A model generated the notes under the pieces. That model was given only the letters and a program-made list of their open reading frames with translations. It did not search any database and was not told where the DNA came from. Positions 8,096 to 16,482 of a DNA stretch of 64,000 nucleotides are shown here, piece after piece. The stretch is from RZZS01 sp964491785 (GTDB lineage Bacteria > Pseudomonadota > Alphaproteobacteria > Micavibrionales > Micavibrionaceae): assembly GCA_964491785.1 (NCBI GenBank), contig CAZBGS010000006.1, positions 62,001 to 126,000 on the forward strand, in the 5' to 3' direction. A program made the position numbers and the translations under genes. How positions within the stretch are numbered: the first letter of the stretch is position 1; each line of letters begins with the position of its first letter.

Positions 8096-8602
8096 ATGGC
8101 AGCAAAACTTGGTTCGCTGTACTTTAATGAACTGGACTTCAAGACGCCGCCAATCTTTATTGAGAACGAGAGCGTCTTCAAGCATAGAAAAGATATTTCA
8201 GCAGACAATATCATTATCAAAATAGCTGGAAGCGGCTTTCACACCATGCAGATCGGCTTGCGTAGAAATGTTGAGCGCCGGCTTTTCCTGACAATTTCCA
8301 TGTATGACGATCAATTCCGCCTCGCCGATCGCAGGGATATTCCTATGGCTTCTCTTGTAACCAGCATGCAGGCAGGAGCGGACAAACTGGCCGAAACCAT
8401 AGTTCCCGCGGTTCAGGAATGGCTTTGCGCAGATAACCCTGCATTTTATTATCTTCTGGTCTCCAGCATTGGCCGTTCCATAGAGGCATTGCAGGAGGAG
8501 GCGCGAACCAAGGTAAAGGATGGCAAGAAGCCGGCTAACCCCATGGCAAATCAGCAACACCGTATATACCACTCGCACCGGACGAAGACATCGGCGGCAT
8601 GA
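8096..8602 (+). CDS. Hypothetical protein (168 aa)
   Basis: A soluble 168-residue protein without signal peptide or membrane segments. Its middle (residues about 40-90) alternates charged and hydrophobic residues like a beta-rich domain. The C-terminus is basic and hydrophilic (KDGKKPANPMANQQHRIYHS). No family is recognised. A strong GGAGGG ribosome-binding site lies before the ATG and a clear terminator follows the stop, so this is a real single-gene unit. Confidence 0.75.
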   Translation: MAAKLGSLYFNELDFKTPPIFIENESVFKHRKDISADNIIIKIAGSGFHTMQIGLRRNVERRLFLTISMYDDQFRLADRRDIPMASLVTSMQAGADKLAETIVPAVQEWLCADNPAFYYLLVSSIGRSIEALQEEARTKVKDGKKPANPMANQQHRIYHSHRTKTSAA

Positions 8603-8624
8603 ATTTCTCCCTTGTAAAAACTTT

Positions 8625-8658
8625 CCCGCCTCTAAGGGACGAGAGGCGGGATTTTTTT
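8625..8658 (+). terminator. Rho-independent terminator after the 8096 gene
   Basis: A 9-bp perfect stem, CCCGCCTCT (8625-8633) with AGAGGCGGG (8642-8650), and an 8-nt loop, followed by ATTTTTTT. It separates the hypothetical gene from the rpsD promoter 12 nt downstream. Confidence 0.93.
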
Positions 8659-8669
8659 GGCTGAATTCC

Positions 8670-8698
8670 TTGACTTTTAACAACTATCCCCATATAAA
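8670..8698 (+). promoter_or_regulatory. Sigma-70-type promoter of rpsD
   Basis: TTGACT (8670-8675) and TATAAA (8693-8698) are separated by exactly 17 nt. They lie just past the upstream terminator and about 100 nt before the rpsD start. A small hairpin, CCTCTC (8719-8724) with GAGAGG (8731-8736), lies in the leader. Confidence 0.75.
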
Positions 8699-8798
8699 AG
8701 CGCTCATTCCCGAAAAGACCTCTCTTTTTTGAGAGGCACTGGCCGTGCGCCAGACCTGTATCCGGAATATCGGGACAATAACTGAAAAGGAAAATGAC

Positions 8799-9416
8799 AT
8801 GAGCGGAAGACGCGAAAACTCCAAATACAAGATTGACCGCCGCCTGGGTTGCAACCTCTGGGGCCGTCCGAAATCACCTTACAACCTGCGCCAGTCCGGG
8901 CCGGGCATGCATGGCGCCAGACGCGGCAAGCCTACCGACTACGGCACGCAGCTTATGGCCAAGCAAAAACTCAAAGGCTATTACGGCAACATCGGCGAAC
9001 GCCAGTTCCGCCGCTACTATCACGAAGCCATCCGCCTTCGCGGCGACTCCGGCCAGAACCTGATTGGCCTCCTTGAGCGCCGTCTCGACATGGTCGTTTA
9101 CCGCGCCAAGTTCGCTCCGACCGTTTTCGCCTCGCGCCAGATCGTTAACCACGGTCACATCCTCGTTAATGGCAAGCGGGTCAATATCCCTTCATACCTG
9201 GTCAATGAGGGCGACGTAATTGAACTTAAAGGCAAGTCGAAGGAAATGGCTCTGGTGATGGAATCCATTGTCTCCAGAGAGCGCGATTTCCCCGAATATA
9301 TCCAGGTCGACGAAAAGAGTTTCAAGGCGACCTACCTTCGCACCCCCAAACTCGAAGACGTCCCTTACGCGACCTTTATGGAACCGAACCTGGTTATCGA
9401 GTTCTACAGCCGCTAA
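8799..9416 (+). CDS. rpsD: 30S ribosomal protein S4
   Basis: The 205-residue product matches S4 from end to end. It has the N-terminal basic region with RRENSKYKIDRRLG, the GRPKSPYN segment, and the S4 RNA-binding domain around LERRLDMVVYRAKFAPT to SRQIVNHGHILVNGKRV. It ends in NLVIEFYSR, typical of the family. S4 nucleates assembly of the small subunit body by binding 16S rRNA. The zinc-binding cysteines found in some S4 proteins are absent. The start at 8799 was chosen over an upstream in-frame Met at 8745 because MSGRRENSKYK is the family start and AAGG lies at 8787-8790. It stands alone with its own promoter and terminator. Confidence 0.98.
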   Translation: MSGRRENSKYKIDRRLGCNLWGRPKSPYNLRQSGPGMHGARRGKPTDYGTQLMAKQKLKGYYGNIGERQFRRYYHEAIRLRGDSGQNLIGLLERRLDMVVYRAKFAPTVFASRQIVNHGHILVNGKRVNIPSYLVNEGDVIELKGKSKEMALVMESIVSRERDFPEYIQVDEKSFKATYLRTPKLEDVPYATFMEPNLVIEFYSR

Positions 9417-9434
9417 TTTTTCGCCGTTACCGGG

Positions 9435-9462
9435 CTGCGGATTGCAAGAGCATCGCAGTTTT
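9435..9462 (+). terminator. Probable rpsD terminator
   Basis: CTGCG (9435-9439) pairs with CGCAG (9454-9458), followed by TTTT. A larger, competing stem pairs 9425-9437 with 9463-9475 (CGTTAC with GTAACG plus GGGCTG with CGGCCC, one mismatch), so the region is strongly structured. The rest of the 273-nt gap up to 9689 holds no gene I can support. Confidence 0.6.
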
Positions 9463-9689
9463 CGGCCCTGTAACGAGCTAAAAAGACTTGAAACCAGCCC
9501 CAATATGGTTTACATAATTGTCTGGCGGGCTGCTTAAAACCATCAAATACGCCATCGCGAGGCCCCAAAGCGGCTACGGCGATAGAAACGGGAGAAAGCC
9601 CGCGACTTCGCTGGAGTGCCGCCTTGGCCTTTGCCTCCTCGCAAAGAAAATCAGGGCATTTTAGCAGCTTGCATGAGCGGAGGGTTAAA

Positions 9690-10646
9690 ATGCCATTTTT
9701 CAAATTTTTAAAAAATAATAAGGCCAAGGCTGTAAGTTATTCGGCATTGTTATCAACTCTTGCCGGTTCCTTGCTGTTATGGCCTGGGCCATTGCTGCTG
9801 GGCGTAATCTTCTCAACCGCAATGCACATAAGATATAAAAAGCGTTTAATTGAGTTCTGTCATAAATATTTAAAAGAATATAATCCTTCTCCAGAAGTAT
9901 CGCCAAATCTGGTCAAGATTTTTAAAGAATTGTGTCAAGCAGCAGGTTTCACAACAGGGAATATTCCAATTTATGCTTATGAAATAGATGAATCTAAAAA
10001 AGGAGAAGATGATATTAAAGATTTGGAAAAGGCGATCACCGGCAGAGGAAGCGGCTATAGTGCTTCATCCGTAAAATCCGCCAGGCCAATCGTGATAATT
10101 TCTCGTCCTTTGCTTGAAATTATTGATGATGAGGAATTGAAAAGTACTCTTGCTCATGAGTTGGGGCATTTGGCCGCAAGATTAGATCGCTACGACGAAA
10201 TATATGTACCTGATGGAATTAAATCCGGTGCCGTAATCGGCAGTATTATATCCGCTGTCACTTTGGGTATTGCAGGCGCAGACATATCGGGTATAGCCAA
10301 GATTCTGTCGGAAGCAAGCGTTATATGCCTGTCCACGAACCTTGCCGTGAGAAGCTTGCGAAGGAGCCGTGAATACGATGCTGACGCAAAAGTCGCAGAA
10401 CTGGGCGCAAGCCCGCTTGGAATGATTACCACCTTAAGAAAACTTTCTTGTGAAGAATATGAAAGACGACGGGGCAGATTAAGCCAATTATGGGAAGGTA
10501 TTACCTCGTGCCATCCACTTGTAGGCTCCCGTATTTCACATCTTGCGGGAATAGCACGGCAGCAGGGCTACAGCGAAGGTGAAATCAATCGTGCTGTGAA
10601 CGCGCCGATAGATCCCTCGCTGTCTCCCGGAAGCTGGATTATTTAA
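9690..10646 (+). CDS. M48-family membrane-associated zinc metallopeptidase
   Basis: This 318-residue protein has a hydrophobic N-terminal anchor (about 18-48). The zinc site is HELGH (156-160), preceded by LKSTLA, with the third ligand in SREYDADA (Glu228), the ExxxD signature of M48 (HtpX/Ste24-like) proteases. A second hydrophobic segment at 180-205 may lie in the membrane. Relatives degrade misfolded membrane proteins or process secreted ones. Start 9690 was preferred over an in-frame ATG at 9624 because GGAGGG lies at 9679-9684. It converges with trmJ, 4 nt apart. Confidence 0.88.
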   Translation: MPFFKFLKNNKAKAVSYSALLSTLAGSLLLWPGPLLLGVIFSTAMHIRYKKRLIEFCHKYLKEYNPSPEVSPNLVKIFKELCQAAGFTTGNIPIYAYEIDESKKGEDDIKDLEKAITGRGSGYSASSVKSARPIVIISRPLLEIIDDEELKSTLAHELGHLAARLDRYDEIYVPDGIKSGAVIGSIISAVTLGIAGADISGIAKILSEASVICLSTNLAVRSLRRSREYDADAKVAELGASPLGMITTLRKLSCEEYERRRGRLSQLWEGITSCHPLVGSRISHLAGIARQQGYSEGEINRAVNAPIDPSLSPGSWII

Positions 10647-10650
10647 AAAA

Positions 10651-11412
10651 TCAGTGCTCGCCCGGAGGCGACTTTCTCCCCTGAAAAGCGGCAAGCATTC
10701 CGTGAAGCGTTCTTACCTCTTGCTCGGTAAGCTGTGCCCTTGAATATACATTGCGGATATTGCGCATCATCGCCGGACGCATATCGGGGTTGCGGAAGAA
10801 ATAACTGTCTTCCAGATCCTTCTCAAGTCTGTCTAAAAACGCCTCGATCTCCACCTGCGTCGCCGGACGGCTGTCTCCTGTCCGCAGGCCCGCTTGCGGA
10901 ATATCCTCCCGGCTCATCGCCCATTCATAAGCCACCACCAATACCGCCTGCGCCAGATTTAGCGACGAGAAATCCGGGTTCAGCGGAATATTGATAACCG
11001 CATGCGCCAGAGCGATATCGTCGTTCTCAAGCCCTGTGCGCTCCGCCCCGAAAAGTATGGCGGCCTTTTGTCCGCTGCGTATTCTCTCGCCGATTTCGGT
11101 GGCCGCGCTTCTCGCGGTATGAACCAGCTTCACCTGATCGCGCAGGCGGGCGGTGGTTGCGACCACGAAATGGCAGTCCGCCACCGCCTGCGCTGTAGTT
11201 TCGAATACCTGCGGCTCCGGCATTCTGGACAGGGCGCCCGAAGACATCGCCACCGCTTTCTCGCTCGGCCACCCGTCTCTGGGTCTGACCAGCCGCAAAT
11301 CCCTCAGACCGCAGTTAAGCATGGCCCTCGCCGCCGCTCCGATGTTTTCCCCCATCTGCGGATCAACAAGAACTATCACTGGGTTTGCCTCGATACGGCG
11401 GAGATCATTCAT
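10651..11412 (-). CDS. trmJ: tRNA (cytidine/uridine-32 2'-O)-methyltransferase TrmJ
   Basis: A 253-residue SPOUT methyltransferase. Motif 1 is ENIGAAARAMLNCGLRDLRL near residues 22-41, motif 2 is LFGAERTGL, and motif 3 is IPLNPDFSSLNLAQAV with the knot-forming SSLN. Family enzymes use S-adenosylmethionine to methylate the ribose of position 32 in several tRNAs. The E. coli protein has the same architecture and similar length (246 residues). It is transcribed as a single gene, divergent from sodC. Confidence 0.9.
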   Translation of the reverse strand: MNDLRRIEANPVIVLVDPQMGENIGAAARAMLNCGLRDLRLVRPRDGWPSEKAVAMSSGALSRMPEPQVFETTAQAVADCHFVVATTARLRDQVKLVHTARSAATEIGERIRSGQKAAILFGAERTGLENDDIALAHAVINIPLNPDFSSLNLAQAVLVVAYEWAMSREDIPQAGLRTGDSRPATQVEIEAFLDRLEKDLEDSYFFRNPDMRPAMMRNIRNVYSRAQLTEQEVRTLHGMLAAFQGRKSPPGEH

Positions 11413-11477
11413 CTTAAGGAACAGTATCTAATGGTTAAAGTTGGTCTGCAGACTAACAGAAGAAGGAGATTATCAAA

Positions 11478-12038
11478 ATGCGAAACTATTATTTTTTTAC
11501 AGCGGCCCTGATTTTAGGCCTGTCTTTCCCGGCCTTGCAGGTATCCGCCCAGCCGTCCGCCGAACGCCCGAGAGTGCAAACCAGATTCACCGGCGCCGAA
11601 GGCAACAATGTCGGCAGCGCTACCATTACCGAAACTGCGAACGGTGTGCTTATCAGAGCCAGTTTCAACAATCTTCCGCCCGGCGAACGTGCCATTCACT
11701 TTCATGAATCCGGCGATTGCGGGGAACCCGGCTCGTTCAAGGCCGCCGGGGAGCATTTGAATCCCGAAGGTCTGCCGCACGGCTATTTTCATGAAGATGG
11801 CCCGCACCCCGGCGACCTGCCGAACATCCATATATCCGAAAACGGACAGCTGGAAATTCAGGTCTATACAAACCTGGTAAGCCTGGAAGGCCGGGGCGGA
11901 AGGACGAACCTTCTGGATGAAAACGGTTCTTCGCTGGTTGTTCACTCCGATCCTGACGATTACTATTCTCAACAAAACGGTGAAAGCGGTGGCCGCATAG
12001 CCTGCGCGCCTTTAACCAGAGACATGCTGACGAGATAG
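11478..12038 (+). CDS. sodC: Periplasmic Cu,Zn superoxide dismutase
   Basis: This 186-residue precursor has a Sec signal peptide (cleavage near VSA, residue 24). The copper ligands are His74 and His76 (IHFHESGDCG), bridging His93 (GEHLNP) and His156 (LVVHSDPDDY). The zinc site is His93, His101, His110 and Asp113 (GPHPGDLPNI). The structural disulfide is Cys81 with Cys176 (GGRIACA). It converts superoxide to peroxide and oxygen in the periplasm. A good AGAAGGAG ribosome-binding site precedes the ATG. A 13-bp inverted repeat begins 14 nt after the stop and may end transcription as well as affect the next gene. Confidence 0.96.
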   Translation: MRNYYFFTAALILGLSFPALQVSAQPSAERPRVQTRFTGAEGNNVGSATITETANGVLIRASFNNLPPGERAIHFHESGDCGEPGSFKAAGEHLNPEGLPHGYFHEDGPHPGDLPNIHISENGQLEIQVYTNLVSLEGRGGRTNLLDENGSSLVVHSDPDDYYSQQNGESGGRIACAPLTRDMLTR

Positions 12039-12051
12039 TCGCAGCGTTAAA

Positions 12052-12120
12052 ACCCTTGCCATCTTATGGAAAAAGTAATATATGTATCTGTCTGTAAAGG
12101 GCAGGTCAGATGGCAAGGGT
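12052..12120 (+). repeat. 13-bp perfect inverted repeat enclosing the start of the next gene
   Basis: ACCCTTGCCATCT (12052-12064) is the exact reverse complement of AGATGGCAAGGGT (12108-12120), with 43 nt between the arms. The ATG of the zincin-like gene (12110-12112) lies inside the downstream arm and its AGGGCAGG ribosome-binding region lies in the loop. In RNA this hairpin would hide the start codon. It could alternatively serve as a sodC terminator, but no T-run follows. Confidence 0.75.
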
Positions 12121-13132
12121 ATTCAAAGCAAAAGATACTTATAAACTGGAAGTTCCAAGAAAATTTACGGCAGAGCAACTCATATCCTCTGAAGATTTCC
12201 CTGTATTCTGTTCCGATGCTTCCCGTGAGGCTTTGCAGGCGAACGGGCTGGGGCAGGTGATAGAAAAAATCGGAAAGTGGTCTGGCATGCCGGTCATTCT
12301 AATCTCAAGATCTGATATCAAACTTGACAGCTGTATCCGGAAGATGACCATGGATAATCTTGGCGAATTGCTTCACTCATTAAACATTTTTATTAATGAA
12401 GTATGCCCTTTGCCTCAGAATAACCAGATAGCTATCTATGGAATTAGTATTGTAAATAGTATCCTGCGTGGAGATCTGGGGTCTGTCCGTGTCAATGAGG
12501 TGGGCCCTTACGGTCTGATAGCTTTGCCAGACTTCTCGATATCTCCGGCAGAGATTGTCTCCTTCGCAACCGGAATTTCCGAATCCGGCCTGAAGATTTC
12601 CGGACGTCTGGCCGAAGGCTTCAATTTATTCGGTTTGGCTCACGAAGCTCTTCATATCCGTCTCGATCATTCTCAGGAAATGATTGAAGAAGCCCCCACG
12701 TCAAGCTGGCAGTACGATAAAGCTCTGTTGCACAATGAGGCCGAAGCGGATCAGTGCGGAATATTATTAAAACATGAATCCCGCACCGGCGGCTTTTTCC
12801 CGGAAACAGAAAAGGCATTGTCTTTGGTGAAGGATTGGCGGGCGGTAACGGTTCTCCACCGGAACGACTCAGACGTCTATGCGACTTCCCCGTTCATGGA
12901 AGAACTCGAAAAGATCCCGGCTGCCGGTTATGCTCTTAATTCGCTGAAATCAATAAAATTAAAATTATCCAGGGGCCCTTGGCAAACCGGAAGTACTCCT
13001 GACCTCACCAGCAATGCTCTGACCGAACTTGAAGCCAAAGGCGCTTTTTCCAAAAATCCTCTCGAATCCATATATGTACGCCAATACCTGAAAGGCGTAG
13101 CCCGACTGCAAACTGGCTACGAACTGACCTGA
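12110..13132 (+). CDS. Putative zincin-like protein of unknown family
   Basis: A 340-residue soluble protein. Residues 176-182 read LAHEALH, an HExxH zinc motif, and 28 residues later NEAEAD (209-214) offers Glu210 as third ligand in an ExxxD setting, as in gluzincins. The surrounding sequence does not match a peptidase family I know, so activity is inferred from motif alone. Residues 1-110 form a separate N-terminal part. There is no signal peptide. The start codon is embedded in an inverted repeat, suggesting control of translation. It stands between sodC and a convergent hydrolase gene. Confidence 0.75.
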   Translation: MARVFKAKDTYKLEVPRKFTAEQLISSEDFPVFCSDASREALQANGLGQVIEKIGKWSGMPVILISRSDIKLDSCIRKMTMDNLGELLHSLNIFINEVCPLPQNNQIAIYGISIVNSILRGDLGSVRVNEVGPYGLIALPDFSISPAEIVSFATGISESGLKISGRLAEGFNLFGLAHEALHIRLDHSQEMIEEAPTSSWQYDKALLHNEAEADQCGILLKHESRTGGFFPETEKALSLVKDWRAVTVLHRNDSDVYATSPFMEELEKIPAAGYALNSLKSIKLKLSRGPWQTGSTPDLTSNALTELEAKGAFSKNPLESIYVRQYLKGVARLQTGYELT

Positions 13133-13166
13133 AATGGCCCATCGCGCATCCTGATAGATCGATTCT

Positions 13167-13961
13167 CTAATGACTCTTCAGCCAGGTATCCAGAATTTCT
13201 GCCATTTTCCTTCGGTGTTCCGCTTTGGTAAACGGATGATCCGATCCGGGGAGGATATGCATTTCCTTGTCCTCTGAGGGCAATAGCGAATAGAGCGCCA
13301 GCTGGTGATCGACCGGGGTGGGGATATCCTCCGAACCGACCACCATCAGAACCGGCATGGCCAGAAGAGGCGCCCGCTCCAGCGCGTCATATCCTTCCAT
13401 TCCGGCAAGCCACGAAAACGGCCTGCGCCCGCGCTTTCCCGACCCGTCCCAGGATTCTACTTCCATAAACCCCTTGCTCTTCCATTCCTCGAAAACGCCT
13501 TCCGGCAAATTCCTCTCGAACGCCTCGGCCAGCTTCCTGCCCGAAGTCACGGCGGAGCAGGGAAACAGCAGGGAGATATCTTCGGGATTTTCCTGCGCGT
13601 AGTGCAAAACCGTATACCCGCCAAGCGAATGGCCAGCGAGCGCGAAAGGCGCGGAAAACCATTCCTGTTCCCTGGCCCAATCGATTGCGTCGTAAAGATC
13701 GTGAAGATGCGTTTCAATGGTATTCCCCTCAAGATCCCCGTCGCTGGCGTTGAAGCTGTGGGTGGCATCCAGCGACAGGGTGGTAAAACCGTTGTCCTGA
13801 AAGGTTCTCGCCATGGCTCTGATATGCGGGGCGTCCATCGAACTGGAATAGCCATGCTGGATAATCGCCAGACCTCTCCGCTCCCCTGCAGGTTGCTCCA
13901 GCCTGAGATACATCGTCTGGCCCCGCCTGTTGGTGATTGGAACCTTGCCTGTTCGCATCAT
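13167..13961 (-). CDS. Alpha/beta hydrolase (serine esterase/lysophospholipase-like)
   Basis: This 264-residue alpha/beta hydrolase has an oxyanion-region HGYSSS near 36-41 and the nucleophile elbow GHSLGGY with Ser112. The acid lies in VVGSEDIPTP and the catalytic His in GSDHPF near the C-terminus. There is no signal peptide. The substrate is unknown; the fold covers esterases, thioesterases and monoacylglycerol lipases. Its ATG overlaps the citramalate synthase stop codon (ATGA, 13958-13961), so the two are translated together and may share physiology, though no link to isoleucine synthesis is known. Confidence 0.87.
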   Translation of the reverse strand: MMRTGKVPITNRRGQTMYLRLEQPAGERRGLAIIQHGYSSSMDAPHIRAMARTFQDNGFTTLSLDATHSFNASDGDLEGNTIETHLHDLYDAIDWAREQEWFSAPFALAGHSLGGYTVLHYAQENPEDISLLFPCSAVTSGRKLAEAFERNLPEGVFEEWKSKGFMEVESWDGSGKRGRRPFSWLAGMEGYDALERAPLLAMPVLMVVGSEDIPTPVDHQLALYSLLPSEDKEMHILPGSDHPFTKAEHRRKMAEILDTWLKSH

Positions 13962-15553
13962 GCTTTCTTCACGCCGTTCTTCAGCAGCTTGTAAATATAG
14001 CTGTCTTTAAGCGCGTCGAAAGAGGCGTCGATGATATTCGTCGAAACTCCGATGGTATACCACTGGCTGTCCTTGTCCCGCTTGGAGGCGGACTCTATTA
14101 GCACTCTCGGCATGGCGGCCGAGGCATCCTGCGGCTTCAGGATCCGCACCCGGTAATCGACAAGGTGCATTTCCTTGAGTACCGGATAAACCGGCTCCAG
14201 AGCTTTTCTTAAGGCAAGGTCGATGGCGTTGACCGGCCCGTTGCCGTCGGCCACGGTATGAACCAGCTGATCGCCGATCCTGACCTTGACGCTGGCCTCG
14301 GACTCGGTGACCAGTTCTCCTCTGGCGTTAAAGCGCCTTTCGTCGGTGACCGAAAAGCGTTCGGTTATGAAATAATCCGGAACCTGCCCGAGAGTGCGTC
14401 TGGCCAGCACCTCGAACGAAGCTTCCGCGCCGTCATAGGCGTAACCTTCCGCCTCTCTTGTTTTGACGATATCCACGAGCTTTTTGACTAGAGGATCCTT
14501 CGGATCGACCTTGATGTTCAGTTCCTCAAGTCTTGCGATCATATTGGATTTCCCCGACTGGTCGGATACCAGGATCTTCCTCTGGTTACCGATAGTCTCG
14601 GGGGTCATGTGCTCGTAGCTGGCCGGATTTTTGAGTATCGCCGAAGCGTGCACGCCGCCCTTGTGGGCGAACGCCCTGTCGCCGACATAAGGCGCATGGG
14701 TCGCCGGCGCTCGGTTCATGATCTCGTCGAGCGAACGGCTCAGGTGGCGAAGTTTTTTCATATGCCCGCTATCGATGCCGACATCGTAACCCATTTTGAA
14801 GACCAGATTGGGGATCAGCGTAACAAGGTTGGCGTTGCCGCATCTCTCGCCCAGGCCGTTAAGCGTTCCCTGCACCATGCGGCACCCGGCCTTGACGGCG
14901 GCGAGGGAGTTCGCGACCGCGCATCCCGTGTCGTCATGGCAATGTATCCCGAGCTGCTCTCCGGGAATCACGCTCCTGACATCGTTGACAATCTCCGTCA
15001 CCTCATGCGGCATGGTTCCGCCATTTGTGTCGCAGAGAACGATCCATCTCGCTCCGCCTTCATGCGCCGCCTTCAGGCATTGCAGGGCGTATTCCCGGTT
15101 GGCTTTGTATCCGTCGAAGAAATGCTCCGCATCGAACAGGGCTTCGCCCTTTTTCGCAGCGGCCTTCATCGTCTCGTTGATCAGTTCAAGATTTTCCTCG
15201 TTCCTGATGCCAAGGGCCACCTTGACATGGAAATCCCAGGTCTTCCCGAAAATACAGAAAGCCGCCGCGCCGGAATTCAGCACCGCGCTCAATGAAGGAT
15301 CGTTCGCGGCGGAATGGCCGTGCTTCTTGGTCATGCCGAAAGCCGTGAACCTGCTCTTTTTCAGCCGGGGAGGGCAGGCGAAAAACTGGTCGTCGGTAGG
15401 GTTCGCCCCGGGCCATCCGCCCTCGATATAATCGATGCCGAACTCGTCGAGAGCTTTCGCTATCGCTTTCTTGTCGGTTACGGAAAAATCGACGCCCGCA
15501 GTCTGCGCGCCGTCGCGTAAGGTGGTGTCAAATAAATATATGCGCTCGCTCAT
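13958..15553 (-). CDS. cimA: (R)-citramalate synthase
   Basis: The 531-residue product belongs to the LeuA/DRE-TIM family. The catalytic N-terminal motif is FDTTLRDGAQT, followed by EGGWPGANP. The metal-binding segment is HCHDDTGCAVANSLAA and the GTLNGLGERCGNANL signature follows. After residue about 400 comes a LeuA-type allosteric domain. Length and internal signatures (KAGCRMVQGT, GVHASAIL) fit CimA, which condenses pyruvate and acetyl-CoA to citramalate for threonine-independent isoleucine synthesis, rather than isopropylmalate or homocitrate synthase. I start it at 15553 (MSERIYLF, the family start); an in-frame ATG at 15589 is less likely. The stop overlaps the hydrolase start by 4 nt. 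Confidence 0.92.
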   Translation of the reverse strand: MSERIYLFDTTLRDGAQTAGVDFSVTDKKAIAKALDEFGIDYIEGGWPGANPTDDQFFACPPRLKKSRFTAFGMTKKHGHSAANDPSLSAVLNSGAAAFCIFGKTWDFHVKVALGIRNEENLELINETMKAAAKKGEALFDAEHFFDGYKANREYALQCLKAAHEGGARWIVLCDTNGGTMPHEVTEIVNDVRSVIPGEQLGIHCHDDTGCAVANSLAAVKAGCRMVQGTLNGLGERCGNANLVTLIPNLVFKMGYDVGIDSGHMKKLRHLSRSLDEIMNRAPATHAPYVGDRAFAHKGGVHASAILKNPASYEHMTPETIGNQRKILVSDQSGKSNMIARLEELNIKVDPKDPLVKKLVDIVKTREAEGYAYDGAEASFEVLARRTLGQVPDYFITERFSVTDERRFNARGELVTESEASVKVRIGDQLVHTVADGNGPVNAIDLALRKALEPVYPVLKEMHLVDYRVRILKPQDASAAMPRVLIESASKRDKDSQWYTIGVSTNIIDASFDALKDSYIYKLLKNGVKKA

Positions 15554-15609
15554 AGAGCATAAAATGGAACAAGCTTTGTCCAAGTGCAAGCATTTCGCGC
15601 ATTGATGTG

Positions 15610-16023
15610 CTATCTAACCGGCATCCTCGATGTTGCCGTAAGGTCTATCTCCGCCCAGCTTGCCGGAAAGAAAGTAAGCAGAAATGGTCTGAACCTGTAG
15701 CGGACGCGCATCTCGACGAAATTCACGCCTGAAACCACAGTATAGGACGGCCCCGTCATTACGACATCGTCGGCCGCTACCAGCATTTCCGACATGGATC
15801 TTAAAACTATCTCTTCCAGCTGTTGCACGGTAGTGTCTTCATGGGCGATGTTATATCTTGTGGCCTCCTCCACGGCGTATTGCAGCGCGTTTTGCGCCAG
15901 CAGCACCCGCCCAGCCTCAAAGATACCGAATAACAATGTAAAGAAAATCATCGCAACCAATGCGAATTCCACTGCGGTAGTGCCTTCTTTACCCGATATG
16001 TAAGCTGGAATGTTTTTTGTCAT
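15610..16023 (-). CDS. TadE-like pilus-assembly/pseudopilin protein
   Basis: This 137-residue protein has the TadE signature: a short basic N-terminus, then GTTAVEFALVAMIFFTLLF, a single membrane helix with the conserved Glu of prepilin-like proteins, followed by a periplasmic domain. Such minor pseudopilins go with Flp/Tad pili or related secretion. The start at 16023 was chosen because ATGA (16020-16023) overlaps the upstream TadE-like stop; a longer in-frame N-terminus from 16188 is arginine-rich and unlike the family. No TadA ATPase, prepilin peptidase or CpaB/C gene is in view. Confidence 0.82.
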   Translation of the reverse strand: MTKNIPAYISGKEGTTAVEFALVAMIFFTLLFGIFEAGRVLLAQNALQYAVEEATRYNIAHEDTTVQQLEEIVLRSMSEMLVAADDVVMTGPSYTVVSGVNFVEMRVRYRFRPFLLTFFPASWAEIDLTATSRMPVR

Positions 16024-16460
16024 TGCACCTGATACCTGACCGATCCCTTCAAGTCTATAACATCGGGCAAGCCCGGGTAGGGAAAAATCGTTTTGTATTT
16101 CATGGACAGAACCACTTCTACGAACCTGCGCGTATAGCCGTCGCACCCACCGTCGCATGATGCGGCGACGCCGCCAGAACATTCGCATACGAAATCGGCG
16201 CTTGCCGTCACGTTGTTAAGAGCGCCGGTTTCCGCGTCCGCAAAGTCGGTCTGGGCAAGGACGCTTTGCTCTATGTCAGCCACATCCCCTCCGAGATAGA
16301 CGAATTCGGCTGCCGCCCGGGCTGCGTTTTCCAGTTTCATCTGTGTATTGATGTAAAGACCGGCGTCCACCATTCCGATCAGCACCAGAAGAATGATGGG
16401 CGCTATCAGGGCAAACTCTGTCGCGGCCACGCCTGACGTATTTTTAGTATATTCTGACAA
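16020..16460 (-). CDS. TadE-like protein, second copy
   Basis: A 146-residue TadE-family protein: GVAATEFALIAPIILLVLIGMVDAGLY near residues 10-36 is the pseudopilin-type helix. The periplasmic part contains a Cys-rich segment (CECSGGVAASCDGGCDGY), which differs from its neighbour and may form disulfides. The start is TTG at 16460 with AGGAG 5 nt upstream. It is coupled to the downstream TadE-like gene by a 4-nt overlap. It lies 22 nt after the TadG-like gene, so all three are probably one transcript. Confidence 0.82.
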   Translation of the reverse strand: MSEYTKNTSGVAATEFALIAPIILLVLIGMVDAGLYINTQMKLENAARAAAEFVYLGGDVADIEQSVLAQTDFADAETGALNNVTASADFVCECSGGVAASCDGGCDGYTRRFVEVVLSMKYKTIFPYPGLPDVIDLKGSVRYQVQ

Positions 16461-16482
16461 GCTCGCTCCTCGAATGGCAAAA

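Noticed and set aside
12066..12260. A 64-codon plus-strand frame starting before the zincin-like gene.
   Set aside because: It runs out of frame through the start of the longer, better supported gene and has no ribosome-binding site.
13958..15600. Riboswitch or leader-peptide attenuator upstream of cimA or dapB.
   Set aside because: The upstream gaps are short and show no conserved riboswitch core or run of Ile/Leu/Lys codons in a leader frame.
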